This document shows, one piece after another, positions 1 to 6,755 of a stretch of 8,815 nt of DNA; within the stretch, counting starts at the first letter, position 1; each line of letters opens with the position of its first letter. This DNA is from Planctomycetota bacterium. GTDB lineage: Bacteria > Planctomycetota > Phycisphaerae > Phycisphaerales > SM1A02. Under the pieces are notes generated by a model that had not been told where the DNA came from, did not search any database, and was given only the letters and a program-made list of their open reading frames with translations. The position numbers and the translations under genes are program-made. The DNA lies in NCBI GenBank assembly GCA_014381385.1, contig JACNLR010000220.1, positions 1-8,815 on the forward strand. The letters run 5' to 3'.

Positions 1-474
1 GTAGACTTTAAAAACCCTATCATCGTGATGACGAGCAACCTTGGCTCTGCAGAGTTACTTGCAATGAGCGAAGAAGGACAAAGCGATTCAGTAATTCGCG
101 AACGCGTTTTAAAAATTCTAAAACATTCCCTACGACCCGAGTTACTCAATCGAATTGACGAAACAGTCGTCTTTCATCAACTCACGCGTGAACAACTCAG
201 CAGCATCATTGCAATACAAATTCGATTGCTTCGCAGTCGTCTTGATGCACGCGGTCTCACCCTCAACATCACCGCCGAGGCTCTAGAAGCCTTGGGTGAC
301 GAAGGGTACGACCCACAATTCGGGGCACGTCCGCTCAAGCGTGTGATTCAGCGCCGGCTAGAAAACCCGATCGCTACTGGAATTCTCAGCGGAGAATACG
401 AGCAAGGTGATACAATTAAAGTGCATGAAAAGGATGGAGAATTGGTCTTTCTAAAAGCAGCAAGTGCCAAGTAA
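1..474 (+). CDS. clpB: ATP-dependent chaperone ClpB (Hsp100 disaggregase), C-terminal part only
   Basis: This is the last 158 codons of a gene that begins before the window; the frame is open from base 1 and ends at TAA 472-474. ClpB is a cytosolic hexameric AAA+ disaggregase that works with DnaK to rescue aggregated proteins. Visible here is the end of the second AAA+ domain: the sensor-1 stretch IVMTSNLGS (Asn at residue 13 of the fragment), the LRPELLNRIDE block carrying the presumed arginine finger, and then the D2 small domain with GYDPQFGARPLKR, whose Arg is the sensor-2 residue, followed by ENPIATGILSGEY. The protein ends about 25 residues after that block, as ClpB does. ClpC and ClpA share these motifs; the ENP-A-ILSGE tail favours ClpB, but the diagnostic middle domain lies outside the window. 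The aroC gene follows closely in the same direction. Confidence 0.85.
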   Translation, partial: VDFKNPIIVMTSNLGSAELLAMSEEGQSDSVIRERVLKILKHSLRPELLNRIDETVVFHQLTREQLSSIIAIQIRLLRSRLDARGLTLNITAEALEALGDEGYDPQFGARPLKRVIQRRLENPIATGILSGEYEQGDTIKVHEKDGELVFLKAASAK

Positions 475-490
475 TCGTACAATCAATAGT

Positions 491-1660
491 ATGCCATTAA
501 CTTGTAAGACAGCTGGAGAATCTCATGGGCCTTGCGGGATTGCGTTTATCGAGGGCATTCCAGCGGGACTTACCCTTGATGTTGACTTTATAAATAATGA
601 GTTACTACGTAGGCAAGGTGGGTACGGTCGTGGTGGACGGCAAGCGATCGAACAAGATAAAGCTGTTTTTCTTTCGGGTGTTCGTCTTGGTGTAACAACG
701 GGAGCACCGCTCGTTGTGCAAATTGCCAATAAGGATAGCCGTCTTAATGATCTTGAAGTTACACATGCAATCCATAAGCCAAGGCCAGGGCACGCAGATT
801 TTGCTGGGTCAATGAAGTGGCTCACAAACGATTGCCGCAATACACTTGAACGAGCGAGTGCTCGCGAAACTGCGGCACGCACAGTTGCTGGTGCAATTGC
901 TAGGTGTTTACTTAAGGAATTTCAAATTGAGGTTTTTGGTTTTGTCCGTGGCATGCTTGATGTTGTTGCACCAACTGAGGTCACACCTGAAAACTGGAAA
1001 TCTATAAGAGACGCTCGCGATGATTCCGCAGTGTACTGTCCGGATGATGCTACGTGCAAAGCCATCATCGCGTACATTCGCAGTGCGAAAGAAGACAAAG
1101 ATACTGTCGGTGGACTTTGCGAGACGCACGTCTTTGGTTGCCCTCCAGGTTTAGGTTCATGTGTGCAATGGAATGAAAAGTTAGATTCAAAACTCGCCGG
1201 CGCAGTAATGGGTGTCCAAGCGTTTAAGTCCGTGGGCATCGGAATTGGTGCGCAGTGTGGCTTACTGCGTGGCTCAGAAGTGCACGACCCCATTATCTTT
1301 GATGCAACAAATCGAACAGCCTGCCACTTTGGTTTCACAAGACCAACAAATCATGCGGGTGGCATTGAGGGGGGAATGACAAATGGTATGCCGATTGTTG
1401 TACAAGGCACAATGAAACCAATAGCAACGCTGCTGCAAGGAATGGACAGCGTTGATTTAGAAACCGGCCAAGCTGCGCGTAGCGATTATGAGCGGTCTGA
1501 TGTTTGTGCACTCCCTGCGGCTAGTGTTGTAATGGAAAATGCAATCGGGTTTGAAATTGCTGCTGTATTTCTTGAAACCTTTAGCGGCGCAACCTTAGAA
1601 ATGGTTCGTGCTTCGCACGATGCGTTTGCAGATGCTGCACGAAAGATTACGCCTTCATGA
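491..1660 (+). CDS. aroC: Chorismate synthase
   Basis: AroC converts 5-enolpyruvylshikimate-3-phosphate to chorismate, using reduced FMN, as the last step of the shikimate pathway in the cytosol. From ATG 491 the protein has 389 residues, normal for the long bacterial form. Family signatures are present in order: TAGESHG (residues 7-13, catalytic His12), GRGGRQAIEQDK (46-57), HKPRPGHAD (95-103, second catalytic His101), RASARETAARTVAGA (121-135), AGGIEGGMTNGMPI (289-302) and RSDVCALPAASVV (335-347). An in-frame GTG at 464 would add 9 residues and overlap the clpB end, but the family begins only a few residues before TxGESHG, so ATG 491 is preferred, 16 bases after the clpB stop. No strong ribosome site is visible at either start. 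The stop codon overlaps the start of aroDE as ATGA, so the two are probably translationally coupled. Confidence 0.96.
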   Translation: MPLTCKTAGESHGPCGIAFIEGIPAGLTLDVDFINNELLRRQGGYGRGGRQAIEQDKAVFLSGVRLGVTTGAPLVVQIANKDSRLNDLEVTHAIHKPRPGHADFAGSMKWLTNDCRNTLERASARETAARTVAGAIARCLLKEFQIEVFGFVRGMLDVVAPTEVTPENWKSIRDARDDSAVYCPDDATCKAIIAYIRSAKEDKDTVGGLCETHVFGCPPGLGSCVQWNEKLDSKLAGAVMGVQAFKSVGIGIGAQCGLLRGSEVHDPIIFDATNRTACHFGFTRPTNHAGGIEGGMTNGMPIVVQGTMKPIATLLQGMDSVDLETGQAARSDYERSDVCALPAASVVMENAIGFEIAAVFLETFSGATLEMVRASHDAFADAARKITPS

Positions 1661-3090
1661 CTCTCCTCATTGCATCTGTTCATGGCGAAGTTCCAGAACA
1701 GGTTCACGGTGCAGATCTTCTTGAAATTCGTATAGATTGCTTTACCCCCGAAGAAGCTATTAAGCAATTGCCGGTGTTGCTTAAAGCATCTCCAATTCCG
1801 ACAATTGTTACGTGTAGAAGCACTGGAGAAGGCGGAACATTTGAGGGCGATGAAGAAGAACGGGTTGCGATGTATCGAGCAGCGCTAGATTGCGAAACTC
1901 CACCAAGATACCTCGACGTTGAATACGAAGTGCTTTCGCGACACCCGCTCCTACTCGATTCCCTTGCAAGCGATAGTACTGGCATAATTCTTTCGTGGCA
2001 TGACGTTACCGGTAGACCGAAAAATTTGCTCCAGCAAGCAGCGCAAATGCAGGATGTATCTGGAGTCGACATTGTAAAAATGGTTTGGCGTGCTCGTTCT
2101 CTGCGGGACAATCTCGAAGCTTTTTCGTTGCTGCAATCGAGACAACAACCGATGATTGCCATGTGCATGGGAGAATATGGATTGCTGAGCCGAGTGCTCG
2201 CGCCAAAATTTGGCGGTTTTGCTGTCTTTGCTTCCGTTGAAGGAATGGAAGAGACCGCGCCAGGTCAACCAACGACAAAAGAGTTGCGCTCTCTTTACCA
2301 TTTCGATGCAATTACGAAGGAAACAAAACTCTTTGGTGTCATTGGCAATAATGTACAACACTCAGCAAGTCCTACCTTCCATAACGCTGCGTTTGAAGCT
2401 GCTGGTGAGAACGCAGTTTATGTTCCATTACTTGTCCCCGAAGGCTGGGAACATCTTAAAGCAACCGTTCTTTCGCTTCGCTGCGATCAGGAATTGCACT
2501 TTTCAGGAGCAAGCGTAACTATTCCCCACAAAGAAAATGCCTTGCGACTCGTCGGCGGAGTTGATGCGCAAAGTACAAAAGCAAAAGCAATCAACACTAT
2601 CACCATTGAAGGCGATCAAAGTATCGGCAACAATACCGACATTGATGCTCTTGCGTTGCTTGCACCGCATGCTAAGCGAGTCTTACTCCTTGGTGGAGGG
2701 GGTGTTGCTCGAGCAGCGATTGTTGCCATGCAATCGTTAAACGCTACTGTTTTTGTTGCAACCCGCAACAAAGAACAGGCGAAAAACCTCGCAGCTGAAT
2801 TCTCCTGCGAAGTGGCGAATGAAAAATTAGCTGCTATAGATACGCTCATTAATTGCACCCCTGTTGGCATGGAGGGTGGCAACGACCCACAAGGCAATCC
2901 CGCCGATGCGCTAGCGCCATCGCTACAATTCACTTCATCGCTTCTTGTTATTGACACCGTCTACAAGCCACTTATCACGCCACTCATTCAGTCTGCGATA
3001 GATGCCGGTTGCTCCACAGTCACCGGCGATCAACTATTCCGCCTCCAAGCTACCGCCCAACAAAAAATTTGGCATACCCATCTCCTCTGA
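1657..3090 (+). CDS. aroDE: Bifunctional 3-dehydroquinate dehydratase (type I) / shikimate dehydrogenase fusion
   Basis: A 477-residue fusion catalysing two consecutive shikimate steps: 3-dehydroquinate to 3-dehydroshikimate, then NADPH reduction to shikimate. Residues 1 to about 215 are a type I (Schiff-base) dehydratase: EIRID at 23-27, TCRSTGEGG at 52-60, catalytic His115 in SWHD, Schiff-base Lys141 in DIVKM, Arg179, and the APGQPT loop at 201-206. Residues from about 225 on are AroE: FGVIGNNVQHSASPTFHN (226-243), SVTIPHKENA (286-295, catalytic Lys292), AINTI (311-315), NNTDIDA (325-331, catalytic Asp328), the Rossmann loop GGGGVARA (346-353), and NCTPVGM (399-405). All expected catalytic residues of both halves are there, so both activities are likely. 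Such fusions are typical of plants and occur in chlamydiae and planctomycetes; most other bacteria keep the genes separate. The last codons and the TGA lie inside the repeat at 3081-3181. Confidence 0.95.
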   Translation: MTLLIASVHGEVPEQVHGADLLEIRIDCFTPEEAIKQLPVLLKASPIPTIVTCRSTGEGGTFEGDEEERVAMYRAALDCETPPRYLDVEYEVLSRHPLLLDSLASDSTGIILSWHDVTGRPKNLLQQAAQMQDVSGVDIVKMVWRARSLRDNLEAFSLLQSRQQPMIAMCMGEYGLLSRVLAPKFGGFAVFASVEGMEETAPGQPTTKELRSLYHFDAITKETKLFGVIGNNVQHSASPTFHNAAFEAAGENAVYVPLLVPEGWEHLKATVLSLRCDQELHFSGASVTIPHKENALRLVGGVDAQSTKAKAINTITIEGDQSIGNNTDIDALALLAPHAKRVLLLGGGGVARAAIVAMQSLNATVFVATRNKEQAKNLAAEFSCEVANEKLAAIDTLINCTPVGMEGGNDPQGNPADALAPSLQFTSSLLVIDTVYKPLITPLIQSAIDAGCSTVTGDQLFRLQATAQQKIWHTHLL

Positions 3091-3181
3091 GACTTTTTTT
3101 CTCGAAATGGAAAAAACCCTGTTTTTAGACCAGAAAAAGTCTCAGAGGCGATTTTTGGGCTAAAAAAAGTCTCAGAGGAGA
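3081..3181. repeat. Perfect 20-bp inverted repeat with an additional internal direct copy (REP/REPIN-like element)
   Basis: Bases 3081-3100 are the exact reverse complement of 3162-3181 (20 of 20), separated by 61 bases. The core AAAAAGTCTCAGAGG occurs a third time at 3134-3148, in the same orientation as the right arm and 28 bases before it. A small AT-rich hairpin (AAAAAC / GTTTTT, 3112-3117 and 3121-3126) sits in the loop. The element fills most of the space between two converging operons and includes the aroDE stop codon. The T and A runs are on the loop side of the stem rather than after it, so this does not look like an ordinary intrinsic terminator, although a long hairpin here could still stop or stabilise transcripts from both sides. 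The arrangement resembles REP or REPIN repeats; no transposase is visible, so origin is inferred. Confidence 0.8.
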
Positions 3182-3197
3182 ATGTAGTTTGGTGAAA

Positions 3198-3806
3198 TTA
3201 TGGAGTTGCGAAAGCGAGTAGGTCGTGGGCGGATGTAAATGCAGAATCCGCAATTATGCGTACGATGCCAAAGGGTGCGCGAACGTCTATTCCAAGCGGG
3301 TCAACACCTACAACAACTGGATCCGTCACATCAACGTTTGTTTTTGAAAGGCACAGCCCACGAATGTATTCCGTATTTTCGTTAATCTGTTTGCAAATCG
3401 AGTTTTCAAATTCGGCTAGCGGATTTTCTCTGCAAAGCCCTTCGCCATCGATAAACATTTCGTGAAATCGTGCTGCATCAATATCGACAAGCGCCCATTG
3501 GACATCTGGCGAATCACCATGGTAAACATTCCATCTATCCGAGAGTAGTCCTCCCTTGCCGGAATCATCAAACTTGTGCAATGATACATGAATCTCCATA
3601 CAGTCTTCTGAATAATCAGGGACATACATAATTATGTCGCACGGTTGTAACATTGCAACCATAGCCGGAATAACCAACTCGCCACTTGGACATATCACAT
3701 ACGAAACATCGTTGGTGTGCTCACCAAACTTTATCGTCGCGGTTGTGTTTCCTCGCAGGAAGGCCCAAGCCGCATCGGTTATTTTGTCTTCTTCAAATGG
3801 TTCCAC
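3198..3806 (-). CDS. Unidentified 202-aa protein, possibly FMN-binding split-barrel / DUF2470-like
   Basis: I do not firmly recognise this protein. It is soluble, acidic, and has no signal peptide or membrane segment. Two stretches recall the haem-utilisation/PPOX split-barrel group: an N-terminal part rich in beta pattern (TTATIKFGEHTNDVSYVI, residues 21-38, then SGELVIPAM at 41-49), and a C-terminal part with an INENTEYIRG helix (141-150) followed by VVVGVDPLGIDVR (164-176) and a closing helix SAHDLLAFA (192-200), as in DUF2470. This is a weak resemblance by eye, not an identification. The start is GTG at 3806-3804, only 3 bases after the pepP stop, with GGAG (reverse complement of 3814-3817) seven bases upstream, which supports this start. 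It is the last gene of the maf-lpxK-pepP operon and converges on aroDE. Low Lys/Arg density and normal codon use argue for a genuine gene. Confidence 0.75.
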   Translation of the reverse strand: MEPFEEDKITDAAWAFLRGNTTATIKFGEHTNDVSYVICPSGELVIPAMVAMLQPCDIIMYVPDYSEDCMEIHVSLHKFDDSGKGGLLSDRWNVYHGDSPDVQWALVDIDAARFHEMFIDGEGLCRENPLAEFENSICKQINENTEYIRGLCLSKTNVDVTDPVVVGVDPLGIDVRAPFGIVRIIADSAFTSAHDLLAFATP

Positions 3807-3809
3807 GTT

Positions 3810-5015
3810 TCAACTCCGCATTGCTTTTTCAATTTCAGCAACGGTCTTAGGAATAGCCTTTGATAGGTTCTTATGCCCTTTAGGTGTAACGACAATGTCG
3901 TCTTCAATGCGAACCCCAAGAGATTCCTCTGGCAAATAAATCCCCGGTTCAATTGTGATCACCGAACCGCTCTTGAGAGGCGTATCTGGGCCACAGTTAT
4001 CGTGTGTTTCCAGTCCGAGATGGTGGCCGATACTGTGAATGAAAAAATCACCATACCCCGCCCTTGTAATAATTTTTCGTGCGACAGCGTCAAGTTGCGA
4101 GAGTGTAACGCCCGGCTTCACCGCCGCAATAGCAGCTTCTTCTGCTGAAAGAACTATTTCATAGATTTCTTTTTGTCTCTTTGAAAATTTTCCCGACACG
4201 GGAACTGTCCGAGAAACATCTGCACCATACCCTGCATGAAGGGCGCCGGAATCGATGACAACCAAATCACCCTGAACGAGTTCTTGATTGTTTTCCTTGT
4301 AATGGAGCACGGTACTGTTCAAGCCACCTCCGACAATTGGAGGGAACGCACAGCCGCGTCCACCCGCCATCGCATAGCCATGTTCAAGGGTCGCTTGAAT
4401 CTTATATTCATTTATGCCCGGTGCCATAAATCGCATTGCATCGGCAAATCCACGAGCAGTCATAGCAACTGCTTCTTGAATCTGTTTTACCTCTGCAGCA
4501 GATTTTATACTTCGTAATGATGGAATAACATCTGTGCAATCCGCTATTTCGCAACATGGCACCCGAGTGGACACATCGTTCCACAACGCTAAATCTTTTG
4601 AGATTGGTTCGTGAATACCTGAAGCGGGCATTAACGTAGCAAACTTTTTTGATCTCGATACTACATTTTTCAATGCCATAGAAAGCGAAGGCGTTCGCAT
4701 AATTGTCGCAAATCCAAGTTCCGTACGAAGTGCGCTTCCAATCGAATCGCGCAATCCATCCCACTGTTCTTTTTCGGGATCTCGTGAATGCAAGAACAAT
4801 ATCTCCCGCCTCGATGCAACAGAGTTAGTTGGGTCAAGCAGCAGAACCGCGCCAGATTCATTAATAATGCCTGTTAGGTATTCAAAGTGTGCGTGTGGAC
4901 GCCACGACGATGCCAAGTGGCCATCTTCATCTCCAGCAAAAACTAAACCTGCTGCGCCTTTGAGCGCCTTGCGGACTTTGGTCCTTCTTGCAGCATATTC
5001 CTTTTGAGTAATCAT
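3810..5015 (-). CDS. pepP: Xaa-Pro aminopeptidase (aminopeptidase P, M24B family)
   Basis: This metallopeptidase removes the N-terminal residue from peptides whose second residue is proline, probably in the cytosol since no signal peptide is visible. The protein has 401 residues. Residues 1 to about 130 form the AMP_N (creatinase-like) domain with FEYLTGI at 44-50. The C-terminal pita-bread domain holds the five di-metal ligands in canonical contexts: Asp255 (VVIDSG), Asp266 (GADVSRT), His331 (HSIGHHLGLETHD), Glu356 (TIEPGIY) and Glu371 (VRIEDD). His238 and His338 match the substrate-binding histidines of E. coli PepP. The start is ATG 5015-5013, 7 bases after the lpxK stop; the upstream GATGGCAG is only a weak ribosome site. 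It is the third gene of the operon. Prolidase (PepQ) is the alternative, but the AMP_N domain and GHHLGLETHD pattern favour aminopeptidase P. Confidence 0.92.
   Translation of the reverse strand: MITQKEYAARRTKVRKALKGAAGLVFAGDEDGHLASSWRPHAHFEYLTGIINESGAVLLLDPTNSVASRREILFLHSRDPEKEQWDGLRDSIGSALRTELGFATIMRTPSLSMALKNVVSRSKKFATLMPASGIHEPISKDLALWNDVSTRVPCCEIADCTDVIPSLRSIKSAAEVKQIQEAVAMTARGFADAMRFMAPGINEYKIQATLEHGYAMAGGRGCAFPPIVGGGLNSTVLHYKENNQELVQGDLVVIDSGALHAGYGADVSRTVPVSGKFSKRQKEIYEIVLSAEEAAIAAVKPGVTLSQLDAVARKIITRAGYGDFFIHSIGHHLGLETHDNCGPDTPLKSGSVITIEPGIYLPEESLGVRIEDDIVVTPKGHKNLSKAIPKTVAEIEKAMRS
3814..3817 (-). promoter_or_regulatory. Ribosome binding site GGAG for the 202-aa gene
   Basis: On the minus strand GGAG lies within the last codons of pepP, seven bases before the GTG at 3806-3804. 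The site is at a good Shine-Dalgarno distance and supports GTG as the start, with translation coupled to the end of pepP. Confidence 0.55.
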
Positions 5016-5022
5016 TCTGCCA

Positions 5023-6033
5023 TCATATATTGAATACCGACAAAAGACGGGCTTCTAATGATTCTCCGCCCTCAATGACATCTAAAACAAGTTTTGGCAC
5101 AACAATAGGACATTGCATTTGCTCCAAGTCAATCACGCCCCTTGCCTTCACCCAATCCTTGTGCGTCATCACTATCCCATCCACTTCATTTGATGTTTCG
5201 ATTAACGTAGTTAATTCTGTTTTTGAAAATGCTTGGTGATCGCCTGCAGGCAATTGCTTTGCAATTTTTGTGCCGAGTCGCACGAGCGCTTCGATAACTG
5301 GTCTAGGTGATCCGATACCAAGCCTAACAGCGACCGACTTGCCCGTCAGCCAACCTAGCGTCTCTTCCGAATTGCCGCTCTTGTCGTGTAAATGTAACAC
5401 TGTCCAATGATGTGCTGTCCAAGCAACTGGTTCCGAGCCGGAGATTTCGCGTACTTTTGCTGCAAACTCAGGGTCTGACCTCTGCGTATGACTCACGACA
5501 ACAGCCCCAGCACGTTTCAAACCATCGACTGGCTCGCGTAACCAACCTGCTGGAAGCATTCGTTGTTCAAAAGCATCGCGCAGAATATCAAGCACAACAA
5601 TATCAAGGTCTCGATGGAGTTTACGATGCTGAAAGCCATCATCCATTACAAAGCAATCTGCCTTACCACCACTCTTTATATAGGCATCAATTTGCGCAAA
5701 ACGGTCCCCTCCAACAATGACCTCGATATTTTCAATTCGGTCACGGTACTCGACTGCTTCATCTGCAAACTCAGGATCAACTGCAGCGTAGCCACGCATC
5801 ACTATCGCGGGGTTATATCCGTGTGACAGAAGGCATTGAACTATCCAAGCGACTAGAGGTGTTTTTCCCGTACCGCCAACTGTCAGATTGCCCACTGAAA
5901 TAATTGGCAAAGGAATTTTTTTTACGTGGGATCCTTTGTCGTAGTATGCGTTTCGAACACGAACAACGCGACCGTACAACCACGAAACTGGAATCGCAAT
6001 ACAATCTAGATAACTTGGAAGTGGCGTCTGCAT
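5023..6033 (-). CDS. lpxK: Tetraacyldisaccharide 4'-kinase LpxK
   Basis: LpxK phosphorylates the 4' position of the lipid A disaccharide precursor at the inner face of the cytoplasmic membrane, so the organism builds lipid A. With the ATG at 6033-6031 the protein has 336 residues, normal for the family. Key features are the N-terminal hydrophobic/basic entry (CIAIPVSWLYGRVVRVRNAYY, shown in part: 11-20), the Walker A block SVGNLTVGGTGKTP (46-59, Lys57), MRGY (79-82), the DDGFQHR motif (131-137), LPAGWLREP (160-168), a GIGSPRPV variant of the usual GIGNP (239-246), DHQAFS (265-270) and THKDWVK (290-296). The open frame continues 28 codons further upstream to 6117, but that would overlap maf heavily and lacks family similarity; the chosen ATG is 2 bases after the maf stop. 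Second gene of the operon. Confidence 0.95.
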   Translation of the reverse strand: MQTPLPSYLDCIAIPVSWLYGRVVRVRNAYYDKGSHVKKIPLPIISVGNLTVGGTGKTPLVAWIVQCLLSHGYNPAIVMRGYAAVDPEFADEAVEYRDRIENIEVIVGGDRFAQIDAYIKSGGKADCFVMDDGFQHRKLHRDLDIVVLDILRDAFEQRMLPAGWLREPVDGLKRAGAVVVSHTQRSDPEFAAKVREISGSEPVAWTAHHWTVLHLHDKSGNSEETLGWLTGKSVAVRLGIGSPRPVIEALVRLGTKIAKQLPAGDHQAFSKTELTTLIETSNEVDGIVMTHKDWVKARGVIDLEQMQCPIVVPKLVLDVIEGGESLEARLLSVFNI

Positions 6034-6035
6034 CG

Positions 6036-6620
6036 TTACTTTACAAGTTCTTTCGATAATTTTTCCATTGGTAATCCCATCACAGAAGTCGGGTCCCCGA
6101 AACACACGATTGGCCACTTGGCTTCAAGGCGCTCAGACAAATTGTACCCTCCCGCTTTCCCTTGCCAAGAACCCGTTGCAATATATTTGCGGATCACTTC
6201 TTTCGAAATTGGTCCAAACTCAAGCGATGCGACCTCATGACCCACTAGCGTAACATCGTCCTCAAGCGAGAGCAAACACCAGCCGGTAAACACTTCATGG
6301 GTTTTGCTCACCATCGCTTCAATCATCCTCGTTGCATCAAGGGCGGTAGCTGGTTGACCCACAATTTCATCATCTATCACGCAAACTGTGTCTGCCGCCA
6401 AAATCGTACCCTTCTCAAATGCGCAATTTTCGAAAACGTTCTGAGCCTTCATAACCGCGAGCGCTCGTACCCATATCTTGGCAGGTATCGAACCGCAAGC
6501 GAATTCACCATCGTCCAAAGTCGGTGGAAATACCTCTATTCCATCCTCATATTCTGCAAGTAATGCCGCTCTTCTTGGAGATGCACTCGCTAAAACAATT
6601 GGACGCTTCCACTTACTCAC
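6036..6620 (-). CDS. maf: Maf-family nucleotide pyrophosphatase
   Basis: Maf proteins hydrolyse nucleoside triphosphates, including modified ones such as m5UTP, pseudo-UTP or 7-methyl-GTP, to monophosphates and pyrophosphate; they are cytosolic. The 194-residue protein has the family hallmarks: VLASASPRR (9-17), LAADTVC (74-80, Asp77 the expected catalytic base), THEVFTGW (107-114), GKAGGYNLSER (154-164) and GDPTSVMGLPMEKL (175-188). Two usual positions differ: the loop that normally reads DKAGAYGIQG has Gly154 in place of Asp and NLSE instead of GIQG, and GKP is GQP (88-90). The NLSER form is, from memory, common in planctomycete Maf proteins. These changes leave the substrate class open. 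The start is GTG 6620-6618; an in-frame TAG at 6644-6642 rules out a much longer N-terminus, and no ribosome site is evident. First gene of the maf-lpxK-pepP operon. Confidence 0.92.
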   Translation of the reverse strand: MSKWKRPIVLASASPRRAALLAEYEDGIEVFPPTLDDGEFACGSIPAKIWVRALAVMKAQNVFENCAFEKGTILAADTVCVIDDEIVGQPATALDATRMIEAMVSKTHEVFTGWCLLSLEDDVTLVGHEVASLEFGPISKEVIRKYIATGSWQGKAGGYNLSERLEAKWPIVCFGDPTSVMGLPMEKLSKELVK

Positions 6621-6642
6621 GATGTGTTTTCGGCGTTTTGTC

Positions 6643-6694
6643 TAGATTCACGGTATCGATTCACCCCAACTTATGGTTCAATAGCGTGAATCTA
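6643..6694. promoter_or_regulatory. Candidate operator: GATTCAC motif three times in the divergent promoter region
   Basis: The heptamer GATTCAC occurs at 6645-6651 and 6658-6664 and inverted at 6686-6692. The first and third copies extend to a 10-bp inverted repeat (6643-6652 with 6685-6694, 32 bases apart). It lies between maf (-) and the kinase gene (+), just upstream of the kinase promoter, where a shared regulator could act on both. Function is inferred from position and repetition only. Confidence 0.4.
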
Positions 6695-6706
6695 TAAAAC
6701 ATTGAC

Positions 6707-6735
6707 TTGACAGAGTAGGATTTACGGTTAATAGT
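6707..6735 (+). promoter_or_regulatory. Sigma70-like promoter for the kinase gene
   Basis: A consensus -35 box TTGACA (6707-6712) is followed after 17 bases by AATAGT (6730-6735), which matches the -10 consensus at 4 of 6 positions. Transcription would begin near 6742, leaving a leader of about 14 bases before ATG 6756, which has no clear ribosome site. No equally good promoter is visible for maf on the other strand. Confidence 0.55.
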
Positions 6736-6755
6736 TCAATATGTAGTTCCAAACA

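Noticed and set aside
464..490. GTG at 464 as the aroC start, overlapping clpB
   Set aside because: It would add nine residues unlike the family's N-terminus; ATG 491 places the TAGESHG motif at the usual distance from the start.
3081..3181. Simple bidirectional intrinsic terminator
   Set aside because: The T runs lie inside the loop rather than after the stem on either strand, and a third copy is not explained; a terminator effect remains possible but is not the main reading.
3081..3181. CRISPR array
   Set aside because: Only two direct copies of a 15-17-base core with an 11-13-base spacer, plus an inverted copy; no cas genes.
4408..4764. Open frames of 60-200 codons inside pepP, aroC, aroDE and the kinase on other frames
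   Set aside because: They overlap genes with clear family motifs, show no recognisable domains, and have residue compositions typical of out-of-frame reading.
6034..6117. A 28-codon N-terminal extension of LpxK overlapping maf
   Set aside because: It is read out of frame over the maf coding end, has no family similarity, and the ATG at 6033 gives the normal length and a 2-base gap.
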